A DNA stretch of 64,000 bases from Manduca sexta (GCF_014839805.1 NC_051142.1:19376589-19440588); one strand, 5' to 3'; counted from the stretch's first letter, positions 11,833 to 24,800 are shown. Made by a program: numbers and translations. Notes: a model not told the origin generated them from the sequence alone.

Positions 11833-12138
11833 TCACCATAACGGAATTTTATAATTAACACATAATATATTCTCAGAAGATGTGTAGGCAATTCGCCGTC
11901 TGATGTCACTTCTCCGAATCTCATGAACTTTAAACTGATACACATTCAAGTTCCTCGTCAAATCTTCATTCAAACTATCAAAGAAATCGCTCCATAAATT
12001 ATCATGCGATTTCACAAAATTGGCAATTTTTTTGTTCACTGGTCTTTTTCCTAGGGCTAGCAATCTAGACTCCCTAGCTAGGAGATATCGCAACGCACTT
12101 TTATTTAAAATAATTAACTCTTCCAAACTTCTTGCCAT
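11833..12138 (-). CDS. Unrecognised 101-codon open frame
   Basis: A complete ATG-to-stop frame upstream of, and in the same orientation as, the minus-strand esterase. The peptide is non-repetitive and helix-prone with a Leu/Arg-rich start (MARSLEELIILNKSALRYL) and a mix of charged residues unlike the low-complexity chance frames elsewhere here. The start pattern is loosely like an LTR-retrotransposon gag N-terminus, but that is only an impression. No splice partner or neighbouring polyprotein was found. It could be a small gene, a gag relic or chance. Confidence 0.25.
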   Translation of the reverse strand: MARSLEELIILNKSALRYLLARESRLLALGKRPVNKKIANFVKSHDNLWSDFFDSLNEDLTRNLNVYQFKVHEIRRSDIRRRIAYTSSENILCVNYKIPLW

Positions 12139-12589
12139 AGAACTACTAAACTACTAAAATAGTAGAAAAATAATGACAACACTCAATCACATTTTTGGCA
12201 CGTCTATGTAGTAAAGAACAATGGACTACTATAAATGTATGGAAATTTCAACAATTAACGCCTGGGCTGTTACGTGACATGATTGATTGGTGTTAATTTT
12301 TTTATGTTGACAATGTTGGAATTTAGGCTTTATGACAAACATCCACTCTGCTAATGTTTTTATTAAAGACGTACAGTGAGTACATTTTGTACACGCACTA
12401 GGTATATAATTGGATGATTGCTTTTTAAACTTTGAGTACGACATAAGTTTTTAGACTGGATGAAGAAACGAATCAGACATGAAAGGGTAACTACTGCAGC
12501 CCGTAACAACATTATATGACATATTTTACTCGTCACGCATTAAAAAAAAACTTGCATTTCTATAAGCCGGGAAATCCATTCTAGCGTCA

Positions 12590-13110
12590 TGTTTCTTCAA
12601 GGTAACAACGCCTCAATTTGGAGCCTTAAAATCTCGTTCCGGGGTCCAAAAACGATTTTCCTTAAACGTTTTCGCATATTTTGTGTGTGACACTGTCGTA
12701 CAACGCTACACATGTTTAAATTTAATAAACACGTGGTGAGTCAGAACACGCTGCTTTGATGACGTCACCGTTCAACCTGCATTCATGGAGTGCCGAGGAA
12801 TGGTCGCCTTTTTGGTCTTGTGGCAATCTAGGGCGATCAATGATCTGGTGTGTTCGATACAGTGGTGACAGGAGTAGGCAGGTCACCCAGTGGCAATGCG
12901 GGGTCGGTCTCCTGCTCTTGTAAACGCCGAAAGCGTCAGGTTGAGTTCGGGGATATCTTAATCCCCCCCCCCCTACAGAGGAAAGGCAATGCGGTATCGC
13001 GCAGTGACGGTTCCGTGCAGCTATTTTAGTGCAACATGATACCCCGAGCTATCTCGTAATCTCGGTAACCCAGTGGCATCACTCCTTCGCCCTATAAAAC
13101 CAGGGAACTA
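12590..13110. other. GC-richer unexplained patch with C10-type run
   Basis: Composition rises well above the surroundings, with repeated phrases (CCCAGTGGCAATG, CCCAGTGGCATCAC) and a poly-C run at about 12963-12973. There is no open frame of note. It may be an old mobile element but I cannot name it. Confidence 0.35.
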
Positions 13111-13599
13111 TTTTCCATTGAATTTACTGTTTTAATTCAACACCATGATTATAATCTGTTGTAAATCTATTTTTATTAAGTTCCAGCTACTTTCCTTTTC
13201 AAACGTCTTACAGAAATTATTTGGGTGCATTCTACACAGGTCTAACAACTAGCATTAACTTACTGGGATCCAGACAATGTCACGTAAAGTGTCCCAACTT
13301 GGGTGTCGAACTCTGAACAAGCGAAGGCCATGTATTTAGGTCCCTGTCGCGAATAATTAACATTTTTACCACTCACGCGATAGGAATTCGTCGAAATGAA
13401 CCGGCGACCCTTCGGCACGCGAGTCACGCAACAATCTCACGACGTTTAGTCCCCACTTAGCGTTCGTAGATTACTAATGATACTAATTATTCAAGCGTCC
13501 ATTATGTTCACATACGTTTGTATTGAATGACTGGTGAGTCGACGCGGTAGGCGCCACGCCTTACGAACAGTTCAACAACTTTGATACTATTTCTTAGAC

Positions 13600-13832
13600 G
13601 AGCCAATAAAATTGACTCAACTGAACCTGATGGTAAGTGGAGTGGGGTCCAATAGAATGTCGACTGACGAGAGATGATTACCCCTTGATAGTTGACACAA
13701 TTTTGCCGGCCTGTTGGAACCGGATATGCACAGGCTGGTCCCGGAACGCGGCACACTTACCTGGGCCACTGGCGAGTTTTAAAACCTTGTGTAATGGGAG
13801 CTATCTGGGCGGATATAAAATATATCCTACCA
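13600..13832 (+). repeat. Dispersed repeat family R1, near full-length copy
   Basis: Landmarks: TGATGGTAAGTGGAGTGG, TAGAATGTCGACTGACGAGA, GATTACCCC, GCCGGCCTGTTGGAACCGGA, then a GGATATAAAATATATCCTAC end that is itself a short palindrome. The same order of landmarks occurs at 16344, 24602, 27190 (minus), 41532, 52063 (minus) and 59061. No coding capacity and no tRNA boxes seen, so it is probably a non-autonomous element. Confidence 0.8.
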
Positions 13833-14552
13833 CAAAACTAGAGTGGTGTCATGAAGTGTCGATTAAGTAGATGATTATTCCTCGACAATCACCAGAACTA
13901 TGCTAGTCTGTTCGAAAGTAATGACATATTGTACTATTCAAGTCTCAATGTCCAATAATAATTAAATTAAACTAGGTACAATTTTTGTCAACATTTGCAT
14001 AAAATTTGGAGGCAGAAATAAACGCCGTATTTTTTAAATGGAGCATACGAAATACGTTATAGATAACTTAATATTTTCTATTAAAGATTCTGAGACATAT
14101 AATTTGAACGTTTAAATTGTCGTTGATGAGTTAGAAAACAGATAAGCTACTCTCTAATGTGCACAAAAACTTACATAGATTCTTATATAGACAGGGTTGC
14201 CAACCTTTTGTATATGAATTAATTAATTTTATAATTCAGAATATTTACAGAATTTAAAAAAATAAATATGTATGCAAATCTATGCTCTCTAGTCGGATTA
14301 GATAGCACTGCGATTAAAGTATTTTTTTTCACATTTACGTAACAAAAACTGCTTCTTAATTTCCACAACAATAAATAACCGTAATATTCATAAATTCTCG
14401 TGCATTAACATATTTGTGCAAAGCATATCATTATATTTGGTTTGAATTATAATAAATGTTTCTTTATAATACCTTTAATAATTTTTATTTTAATAACGTA
14501 TTTTTAGTCATTCTATTTTTAAACATGACGAAGTTGCATAATATAGCTATAT

Positions 14553-14737
14553 TGGGGGGCCCTACTCAGTCTACTGGGGTATAATATCCGTGTTTTTGAA
14601 GTTATGGGCCTTCTACTCCAACAACAGCTTTGATAGCCTTATAGGTAAAAACGACGAAAAAGCCCCCATTTACCTATTAGAATGCCTATAATTGCAAAAG
14701 CACGATTTCGCCCCCGTAGACGGAATAGGGCGCCGTG
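14553..14737. mobile_element. Foldback MITE, degenerate copy
   Basis: A long imperfect palindrome: GGGGCCCTACTCAGTCTAC...TTTGATAGCC on the left answers ATTAGAATGCC...CGTAGACGGAATAGGGCGCC on the right. It shares its ends and inner motifs with the better copy at 19601-19805, so the two define one family. No coding capacity. Confidence 0.65.
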
Positions 14738-14925
14738 ACATATATTAAAATTTCGTAATACCGTATAAGTAGGTAAGATAAGTCACAATAATCAAATAAG
14801 GTAATCAGATGATGCCTTCTATCCAAATTAACTATCTAATACTATTAGTATTAACGAATAAAATTATTTTAAAACTTGCTTTAGTATTATGAAACAGTTC
14901 AATTACAGGGAATATTTGTTCCACA

Positions 14926-15081
14926 GAATTTATTGATCCATCAGCCACCTGAACCAGAACAGAGAGGACACAAGAGAATGTCTCAGTGGACGTAGGTGTT
15001 AAAGCAGAAGATCCAGCTCCTAAACGGACATTTTATGAGGGACATATCGGAGGAGAGCCGCTCTACAATGGACCCTGGTAG
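14926..15081 (+). pseudogene. Coding-like relic with one in-frame stop
   Basis: One frame reads EFIDPSAT, stop, then 42 codons to a TAG, ending in AEDPAPKRTFYEGHIGGEPL and YNGPW. The composition looks protein-like rather than AT-driven, and GTTCCACAG just before it could be an old acceptor. I do not recognise the family. It may be the last exon of a dead gene or part of a transposon. Confidence 0.25.
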
Positions 15082-16343
15082 AACAGACCGTCGCATCATA
15101 TGGCTACCTATGGTTCTTTACACTAGAATCAACTCTCGTCTTGCAGTGGACGTTAAGCGAGAACTATTATCTTTTACACAGCCTACTTTATTAATTTTAC
15201 TTACCTTGGCCATTATTATAATTTACTTATTATGTAAAATAAATGTCATACGGTTAGAATTGTGGTAACACCTTTATTCAAGCAAAGTGCAGTGGTATTT
15301 ATATAGCGTAATATTGTTAGTCACTTAAGCGTAATTGTTAGTCTGGCTTAACGTGCATATACTGGCTTAAAATAATCGTATCCAGCGCCGTTATATTAAA
15401 AAGCCATCTTGCGACATGCTAAATTGCAATCACGACTCACCGCAAATCGTCTAGGAATTCATTGACTGCCGTTATCATTTTTTAACTGTGAACAAAAATA
15501 ATTATACATTTCTTTATGACGTCATTCTTTATTATACCAATTATATAATATGTTGTCCGTAAACAGTAGGTTTGCACACTATAGATCAATAAAGTCCAAC
15601 TTATTGATTACCATTAATTACCTAAATGTTCATCGAAACCTTTATTCATAACAGTCAGTACCTTGCTTGGTAGCACAATTAAACAAGTCAATCTTGTTCG
15701 CACTTTCTAAGACAAAATGGAGACCGTAGTTTAAAAAATCAAAAAGTTTTAATAAAACTTATGCACCCACTTCATTATCACTTATAAATCAATTAGCAAG
15801 ATTAGAAGCCGGCATGAACACAAAAGGCTTCGCCGGTTCAAGGCGCAAACATTACAATGATATGCTAATAATCACGTGACTATGTAACGGTGTGATACAG
15901 ATTTTATCATACTTATCAAAGAATTTTGTAAATATGTTGCATACATTTTTAAATCATGTCATATGAGATTATTACTGTCAAATAAATTATGCACAACTGG
16001 TGACGTTAGTACTGTATGATGCGCCAGTGCGAGAGAGATAGTATGATGTTATACCGGCTAGTCTATATATTTTGATGCTCTTCCTTCGATTGGGACCATT
16101 TTATTTATTCATACATAGACCACATTAGTCAATAAATTACTTTACTACATAGAAACTACAACTGAATAGTTATTTAAATAAGCATAAAGATTCGTCGTCT
16201 ATTCATAATTCGCCACGATTCACGCTTCATATTTCGATGTTTGTTAAGAATGTTACGGATATACTTTACTCTCAATGCAATCTATTGTGCTTTTCTATTC
16301 ATTTTTATTACTTTTATTTATACGAGCATAGATGGGACAAAAC

Positions 16344-16430
16344 AGATGGGAAGTGGAGTAAGGTCCAATATTGTCAACTGACGAGAGATGATTATCCCTC
16401 GGCAGTCCACACAATTATGCCGGCCGGTTT
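16344..16430 (+). repeat. Repeat family R1, 5' fragment
   Basis: Matches the first third of R1 (GATGGGAAGTGGAGTAAGG through TTATGCCGGCCGG) and then stops. The surrounding 69-codon frame is a by-product of the repeat. Confidence 0.65.
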
Positions 16431-16499
16431 TTATGTATTTAAGTGAGCAGACAATCAAGTACCTCGCCTAACAGTGACCACGACTATATAGTATCAGTT

Positions 16500-19400
16500 T
16501 AGAAAAAAAAAATACGACATATCAGTAACCTCGTTCGGTTTTTACAATTTAAAAAAAATGGTGTATTTACTGCATAGTACGACTGTCAGATTAGTATACT
16601 AAATGTATGAATAGGAATAACTACCATTTAAACCAACACAAGAGTGATTGCTGAGAACACAGTCGTTTTAGCATTAAGGAGGTTCAAAAAAACAACAATA
16701 ATTTACATTGAACGACTTCCACGTCCATTTGAAAAAATAACAAGGATTTTAGTCTTACAACTGACTGTTAGTTGAACAAACTTTATTTCGGCTAACTCCT
16801 AAAGCCACCCATGGCTTGAGTATGAGAGTATCTGACGTAAAAAATTGTTCTTCATACATTACTAAAGGTATTAACATAAGACGTAACGGGATATAATATT
16901 ACAAGATGTAATATTATAAAAATATTGACAAATTGCACGACATATTATTGCTATCACGTAAAGATACGACTATTGTAATATAATAAACTTTATAGTAGCT
17001 GTGCCGACGGAGTCCGCTATACAAGGTAACACTTTTAACATAATATTATTTTTAAACCTCCTTTCTATCAAATTCCTTTAATTTTATATATATTTTTTTT
17101 TCAATTTCACCAGTGGCGTAGCCTAAAACCTCAACTAAAACAATTGGCAGCTTAAAATAATAAGATTGCCAGAAAAGGGGCGCGAAAATTATTTTTCGTC
17201 CGGAATTGGCTTTCGCTCGGATCCTTGGGGCAGCCACATTGGGTACGTTCTGGGCGACAAAAAACCACGATAACGTAATGAAAATCTGCATCGTAATTGG
17301 TCTAGCACATGATTAAGAACAATCAATCTTATTGTTTTATTATAGGCAATATAGATATGCACTGGTTTATTTTAAATCAGGTTATAAACATGATAGCATA
17401 TTGGATTATAGATATTTATCGGTATACAACAAATATATTTTATATTCTTCTCGTTTATTTATGGATAGATAACCATTTTTGAGAGCGGTAAAGTAAGATG
17501 GAAAGTAATATTTTCATTATGTCACACTAAACTACTGTTTAACCCACTTTTCATTAGGCCAAAGATTTATAGGTCGTTACGAAACCAGAGGCTGGTTTAG
17601 GGGGGGGAGGGTCGAACTGGGCGGTTGCCCGGAGCCTCGCGCGGTACCTCGGAGGACCTGTTTTGAACATTTTTCCTACGAACCTGTTAAAATCAGAAAG
17701 AATATTTTAGTCCGCCTAGGACCTCGCGTCAGTTTTCTTTTTGGTTGTAACGATTTTTTTTTTGCTTTCTGCTTTGGTTAAAACACGAAACTATTGAGCT
17801 TTGCGTTTAAAATCGCACCTGCACGAAACTATTGAACTTATTTACGAGTGTAATGTACACTCCCGATAATTAACCATACCATACCCTGATGAGTATGATA
17901 TAATACTACCCAGTGACGAAGCGTCCATACAACACGATTCCTACCGGCTTCCCTTTTAGGTTTATTTACGTCTGTCTTAGTTTTTGTTTTTACGTCTGTC
18001 TTAGTTTTTGTTAAATCGGCAGCGATATGCTAATTAAGGCAGTTTTTCTTTGCAGCGGGTTACCTTTTGAAAAATTTCACTTTTCGCCACTGATACTACC
18101 TAACACATTTTCGCCTATTACCCTGGAGAGGTATGAAGACAGATGCGCAATTAATGCGAGCATTTATCGCCATGTATTCTGTTCCATGCCATAAGAAAGG
18201 CCTTACGACATGTCGATGCAGGATATTATTGTACTAAACCGGTCTATTTGCCACTTGTTTTATTAATTACAATGAGAACGCGTGCGCAAGTGAGCAGTGA
18301 AAGTGTTATCAGGCGTCGCCATCGCCAAGCTTATCTCATGACGCGCCCGATGTGGCAGGGCTGGCAGTTATAGTAACTGAAATATAAGATTGGCGTGTCT
18401 TCTAATTACCAAGCCTGTCTTAAAGCCAGATCTCTTAGTTATTTATATTATATTATACTTACTACATAAATCGTCATTTTTTTATTTAGGTCACAAATAA
18501 GTTACCAGATGGAGTGATGCAAGCTACATATCCCGACAAATTTACATCTAAATTTTTATTTAAGTATCGAAATAATATGAAGATAATCAAACTGTGACAA
18601 CCTTGACGGCGGAATACAAAATTAGTGAATTGCATTGACAAAATACAAGACGCCTTTCCAAGTAAAAGTTGATTTCACATACATCGCGTCCAATGACTTT
18701 AATATTACTGCTCTTAAGTTTTTTCGACGGCGTAATTTTGTGCGCAAAGGCACTTAAGTATTCAGACGATGTACTCGCCGTATACAGAAAAGAGGTTGAT
18801 CGATTGGGACAACCTTTGGATCCGCAAAGTTGGATGTAAAATTATTGTATGTACAAAATTGCTTATGATACAATTGTTAGCCCTCTTCCTTATATTTCTT
18901 GAGTGTGGGAATCAAACTCGACGTCTCTCGTTCAGTTCATCGCCTGTTACACTCCAGGCGTTTTACAAATATGATTTATTGAAGTGATTAAAGTCAATTA
19001 AAATTACCGTAATCTTGAAACAATCAGTTTTTATCATTAATTTATTGTCAATTGCCCTAAATAAAGATACGAAACGAAAAGATAGGCACGCATAGATACT
19101 TATAATTATTACTATAATTATATATTACATTAATTACACTTTACTTGATTCACGAGTTTCGAACCGCTAAGGTCCTCAATTCAATTTCCAGGTAAGGAAA
19201 ACAAAAATTAAATAATATTTCCCATTCATTAAGGCGTGATATTAATTCAAGCTATTATTCATAGCCACCACCTTGAATGGATTACGAGCTCTAAGTGTAA
19301 GTGACGCCGCGCGGCGACATTAGTGCCTACATACAATGCACAATAATGTTTATTGTTTGACATATTATACTATTGTTTGAAATCACAATGGTGGGTTTAG

Positions 19401-19580
19401 AGTGTGGGATGGGTCTACTAGATGATCTGTAAGTTGGGTTCTTGGAGGGAGAATGGGGGGTTCATGCCTCCCCTAATTAAACACCGATGAACGGTCTAAA
19501 GGCTAGGATGATTATCGATTTATTTTTGTTGTTCTTTTAAATGTATGGTTCCACCATTACAGCGGTGATTTGCCAATGTC
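16500..19580. other. Gene-free interval
   Basis: AT-rich non-coding DNA. A tandem duplicate of about 24 bases (ACGTCTGTCTTAGTTTTTGT) lies at 17968-18012 and a G9-type run near 17600. No gene, RNA or full element was recognised. Confidence 0.5.
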
Positions 19581-19600
19581 AAAACATGTGGATATCAAAA

Positions 19601-19805
19601 GGTCAGGGGCCCTATTCCGTCTGCAGGGGTTTATCCGTCTTTTTGCAATTACGGGCGTTCTAATCGAAGGCAGCTTTGATAGCCGTATAGGTAAATAGGG
19701 GAGTTTGACACTCTTATACGGCTATCAAAGCTGTCTTTCGAATAGAATGCCCGTAATTGCAAAAAGACGGATTTGCCTCTAAAGCCGGAACAGCGCCTCC
19801 TGACC
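19601..19805. mobile_element. Foldback MITE, well-preserved copy
   Basis: Nearly the whole element is an inverted repeat. The left arm runs GGTCAGGGGCCCTATTCC, then TTTGCAATTACGGGCG and CTTTGATAGCCGTATA; the right arm answers with TATACGGCTATCAAAG, CGCCCGTAATTGCAAA-type sequence and CGCCTCCTGACC. Arms are about 90 bases with a short spacer. Confidence 0.75.
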
Positions 19806-20033
19806 ATACACAAAGTAAAACTTCAAATTTTACTACTTCCTACGTTTACAAAATCCGGCCTGAAGGTCCAATGAAAATTACATAAACTTTATCTTTGACT
19901 AGTTATTCGTCATAATTATGAGGTTTATGTCGGTGCAACTCACGGCTTTTACTTTAGCGACGTTTCTCTTTTAATTTTTTATGACTTGTTACTTTTTACT
20001 TACACAGTTTATAAAGGACCTTTTATTGAAACA

Positions 20034-20225
20034 CTAGCTTTTGCCCGCGGCTCCGCCCGCGTTACAAAGTTTTTCGGGCTAAAGTATTCCGTTATAAAAG
20101 TCACGCTATATATTTTCCCGGGAGCCTATGTTCTTCCCAGGGTCTCAAACTGTCTCCATACCAAATTTCATCTTAATATGTTGGGTAGTTCATCAGACCA
20201 GCTCGCTCGCCTCTTCGTTCAATAA
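20034..20225 (-). mobile_element. Non-autonomous Helitron (Lep1-like), minus strand
   Basis: The minus strand ends with the hairpin GCGGGCGGAGCCGCGGGC then AAAAGCTAG followed by T. The interior has TTTGGTATGGAGACAGTTTG and CCTGGGAAGAACATAGGC, shared with the copies at 28328 and 55097. Confidence 0.7.
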
Positions 20226-20640
20226 TGTAAAATACTATACACTATTTGGTTATTAACCATGTCATTTCAAATAAAGATATACGCAAACGAGATTTTCATC
20301 GGAATTTCAATTTGCATTTCACACGTACATTCAAACCCGAACAATTCAATGTTATCTCACGTACTGAACGCGTTGGACTACATTATTCTTGTAATAGATA
20401 ATTATATATTGTTTAATTATTAAATTAAAACTATTTTACGGACTACATCGCGGTTTTTATATTATAAATTTTAATATTTCAATGTCTAACTATCGCCATA
20501 AGAAATCATTAGGTATGTTTATTTATGTTTTTTTATCTAAATTAACTTTGGCTCGCTTATTATGCGGTTGAATGAAAGTCGTAATCATAATATGCCTTTG
20601 TGGAGTCCAACATGTTAAAAAGTACACACAACATCACGCA

Positions 20641-20880
20641 TTTTATCCCCGAAGGGGTATGCAGAGGCGCAACCATGGCACCCACTTTTCGCCAAGTGTG
20701 TTCCGTCCCATGATGTGATAGGGGGCGAGCCTATCGCCATATCGGGCACAAATTCCAGACTCCAGGCTGATACTGAGCAGAAAAACCCAAATATCACTTT
20801 TGCTCGACCCGGGATTCGAACCCAGGACCTCAGAGCGCTGCCGTACCGCGCATGCAGTACAACTACGCCACCGAGGCAGT
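20641..20880 (-). mobile_element. tRNA-derived SINE copy
   Basis: Minus-strand copy of the SINE at 63358. It reads from ACTGCCTCGGTGGCGTAG on the minus strand through the B box region GGTTCGAATCCCGGG to the CCCCTTCGGGG end. It is near full length and well preserved. Short open frames across it are shadows of the repeat. Confidence 0.8.
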
Positions 20881-21416
20881 TAAAAAGTAGCTTATAAATT
20901 ATTAGAATTGAAGACCTAGTATACCTGTGCGTGGAATTATATCTTTGTTATGCATAACGGGCCAACAAATATTCTTACTTCACAAACTTTAACATTATAC
21001 TTATCAGAGAAGATAAGATAAGAACTTATAATAACTTTAATACTATTGTTGTCGTCATAATATACAAGGTTTGAAAAAAGGTGACTAATACAAGTAGTTT
21101 TAAATTCTTAATTCAAAATTAGCAATCAACATCTTATTAACTGTTTTGTCTAAGCCTCAAAGATCGCGGCAAGACAGTAAAAATTATAATACGCGAGCAG
21201 TCTGCGCTTGCGCAGCGGTGCGTCGTCTGTCGTAAAATGGAAACAACAACGTTATCTCCAATTTAATGTATCCTTTCTCGATACTTATTTGCTTTGATAT
21301 GTTTTATGGCGAAGCAATGGCCCTGTTATTGATGTTCTTATTGATAAATAAACGTCTGTAGCCTGGCTCACCGAAGTACCGATCATTCAGTTATTACTTG
21401 CGCTTAAGCTATATCT

Positions 21417-21654
21417 TCCTAATATGAATGTGAGTTTCTGAAAATGTTCGGATGTTTGTTAGAAGTAAACGCAGAAACAGCAGAACAGATTTAGATGTGG
21501 TTACTTTTTATCCCGGTGATTTACTCCCGTGGGAAATAATGGGATTAATTATGTATATGTCGCTGGCGTCGTACATATGGAGTTATATATATTGCTAGTG
21601 TTTTGGGACTTTTGTAGCGAGAAAGGCTTTTCACGTGCCGCGAGTTATACCTAG
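21417..21654 (+). mobile_element. Non-autonomous Helitron-type element
   Basis: Begins TCCTAATATGAATGTGAG and ends in GTGCCGCGAGTTATACCTAG, followed by T. It shares GTTAGAAGTAAACGCAGAAACAG-type interior with the copies at 30307 and 37576. Confidence 0.6.
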
Positions 21655-22198
21655 TTTTTTAATCATACGAAAAAACAAGTAAGTAGTTTGTCTGATGGAA
21701 GCTGTATTTGAACGTTAACAATAGCCACCCAGGACTTTAATTTATAAAGAAATACATTTGTTCGTATGTTAGATTGAAAAGTCGTACGATTGACCGACAT
21801 TTTATAACCTCTTTTTAAGTATCTTAACATTGCAATATCTTTCGATATTCGTCTTGCGTTAAGCTCTATAATTTTAAGATTTAAAGCTGGCTTGGACGCT
21901 TCGATCAAATTATCGATGTTTGGACGATGACTTTCTAAATGTTTCGCGCTAAACATTTAGAACCTCGCTTTGTCACTGTCCTCCATCAGAAGTTGACAAA
22001 GACTGATTAAAATACAATATTTCATGTTCATATTTAGTCAATCGTTTTGCAACTCAGCTTTCCTTACTCAGATAGTGCAGTTTTAATTATAGCATGTATT
22101 ATTCGACTTAGTTCAGTAGTCCATTGGATCATCCCGTTTAAACTTTATGTCAATTAGGTCACTTATAAGATACAGGAATAGCCGATAAGCAAATCGCT

Positions 22199-22436
22199 CT
22201 CTTAATAAAATAATGATCTATTCCAACATTGTTAATTTGTGGGAATCGTCAAAAAAACGAATTTCTGTTTGCGTCCTTTTTTTAAGGTGCTATAAAATTT
22301 AACTTATTAAAGATAGGTCAAAATGAAACCTATATCATGATAAGAAAATATAAAGGTCGCCAACAGAAATTATTTTTAGACGATTCCCACAAATTAACAA
22401 TTTTCGAATAGGTCATTATTTTATTCAGAGTGTAAA
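22199..22436. mobile_element. Foldback MITE with about 78-base arms
   Basis: The left arm AATAAAATAATGATCTATTC with GTTAATTTGTGGGAATCGTC is answered on the right by GACGATTCCCACAAATTAAC and GGTCATTATTTTATTC. The outer ends are CTCT...AGAG. The middle 70 bases are unpaired. It is unrelated to the family at 19601. No coding capacity. Confidence 0.7.
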
Positions 22437-22599
22437 ATTATTTGTAAAGCGGCCATTAACAGTGATTAGTGGACTATAACGTCGTGCATGGCCTAAAGAT
22501 TCGGCAGCCAAAGTAGCTGATGTCATACGCGTTGCTTCCTCCGATTGTATTGTAAAAGGACCTCCACACCATTGTGTGGTCATGTTTATTCAACATTAA

Positions 22600-24590
22600 C
22601 ACGAGTCGTCTGCGTAAGTATTTATAGGTACAGCTCGCGGATCTTTTTGGATGCGCCTTGTCACCTTTATTTATTAAAAAGTAAAAACAAGTGACTGTGT
22701 TCGACTTAATGATTTGACGACAAAAAACTATCTACGAAGCCGATTTTAAAAAATCTTAGAGGAATCTGAAGTACCTTTCAAATAAAACAAGAATCTTCAA
22801 AATCCGTTAATGATGACATGACAGTTCTGAAATAACAAAGAGCAAAAAACACGTCGAATTTCTAACCTCCTTTTTTAACCAATAAAAAATTTCGATATAT
22901 GTGTTTTGTAAGTTTGCTTGCGTAGATATTGGCGTTTTGTGACTAATTTACTATTTCTATAGTCAGGTCTAAAGGATATTGTCGCCAGTTGAGTGGGCAT
23001 TTGAAAGTTAAACTATATTATTTCCACTCACCATGACGAAAATAGTACGGTGTGATGTGTTTGTAAAAATGCACAATTTATCATTAAAACTTTATTATTA
23101 CTCTTAGTCGATATATTAATACATATATTGTTCGTAACAGATCATTGCGACCTTGCTGGTAGCTAGCTGCGACCGCTGGGAGCAATGGTTGCGGTTACAG
23201 AGCGTTTAGCGTGATCCGTGCTTAGCTTGTGGTCGCTAGAGCACATGGTTTTAGTACACGAGCTCTGTTCAACATACCAGTCAGATATAAATGAATAAAC
23301 TTGCTTATAGTCCAGATGCAATTTTTTTTTTTCGTGGGGACCGATTATAAGAAATACGTTTAAAATTCAGACTCTAAACATGCAGGTCCTAAAATATTTT
23401 GTTCCGACGGTTCAAACCCCGAACCTTTATTTCCAAACAGTCGGCCCATCGTTAGCTACGTCACGGACACATCCACACGTAAACCAAAACTTTGTCAAAT
23501 AAAAAAATCCTCAATCCGAACGACGCATCAACCATAACATGGTTTTTAAAACCGTTCAAACCATTTGATGCACCTAGGCGCTAGATAAACCGGCATGTCG
23601 ATTACAACTGTCTTCAGTTGCATTGTATATTGGTCCAAAGTAAAAACAACGAATATTAATATTCAACGCGTAGAACAGCTGTTATGCGGTCAACGATCTA
23701 AGAGCCGGCAAGGTCGGTCCGCACGCTGACTAAATAAACCAATATAAATAATTACAAGCAATTAGACAATGTTCTGCACAAGCCATGTCTTAACTTTCAT
23801 CTGCACATGATACACAATATGGAGGTAAAATTTGAACGGAATAATCTTTTGAACTTGGAATTCTTGAAATTCGAATAATCCATTCTATAATCGAACTACA
23901 CTATCTGAGTGGCGTAAGCTTTATTATATTAATAGACTTTAAAAAACGGATGAGGCTCTTAATTCCATTGTATATTTTTTATATTTTTACCTCAGGACTT
24001 TTGACTGGGTGAATCGATTTCGATGATTCTTTTATACATTTGATAGACATTGTTGTAATCCGGATAAAAGTAACTATTTTGTATACTCGTACGTGGAGCT
24101 GATACTAATAAGTTATACTTAAGCACGCTTGCTAGTAGCAATACCTAGAAGTCACAACTTTTAACCTATAAATAGACTAATTTATCATGACACATTGTTA
24201 GAAACAAATGAACTAGTGTATACTGATGTCAACTTAAGTGTCTCGCACACAATTAACAACTTTAATTGAAGCAAATATGATCGAAATTTACTATCCGTAG
24301 AAAAATGCTCAAGCAGTGAACACTCTCAAGTAATCTGGTCTGCCCTCACCCTTACACTTATCTACGAAACCGCTTAATAAATGAGTAAATAAATATTCTT
24401 TGTCCGTTTAAATTACTAGGAAATATATCAAACATTATCTTAAACATATAATACATAGGTTATGTTTACTTATTAATATTGGTTGGACTTGGATAAAGTA
24501 TATTTACTCGAATGTTGGTCATTATGGTTAATTAATCAGGAATTTAGATGGTAATTTATTGTTTTTTTTAATAATAGCCTCCCCAACTTT
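22600..24590. other. Gene-free interval
   Basis: No convincing gene. A GC-richer patch at 23140-23270 contains repeated short phrases (GCGACCGCTGGGAGCAATGG) but nothing I can name. Confidence 0.45.
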
Positions 24591-24601
24591 TTTTTTCTTC
24601 G

Positions 24602-24800
24602 CAAGTGGAGTGTGCTTCAATAGAATGTCGACTGACGAGAGATGGCTACCCCTCGGCAGTCGACACAACTATGCGGCCTGTTGGAACCGAATATACACAG
24701 GCTGATCCCGGAACGCGACATATTTACCTGAGCCACTATGACGGGTTTTAACACTTTGTGAACGGTGGTCGCTATCCAGGCGGATATAAAATATACCCTG
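24602..24800 (+). repeat. Repeat family R1 copy
   Basis: Same landmarks as the copy at 13600, ending in CGGATATAAAATATACCCTG. It gives rise to an antisense frame of 67 codons that is not a gene. Confidence 0.75.

Noticed and set aside
14996..15268. 90-codon frame ending in a hydrophobic segment
   Set aside because: The hydrophobic part comes from AT-rich sequence (Ile/Leu/Tyr codons), and an overlapping frame looks more protein-like; no support for a membrane protein.
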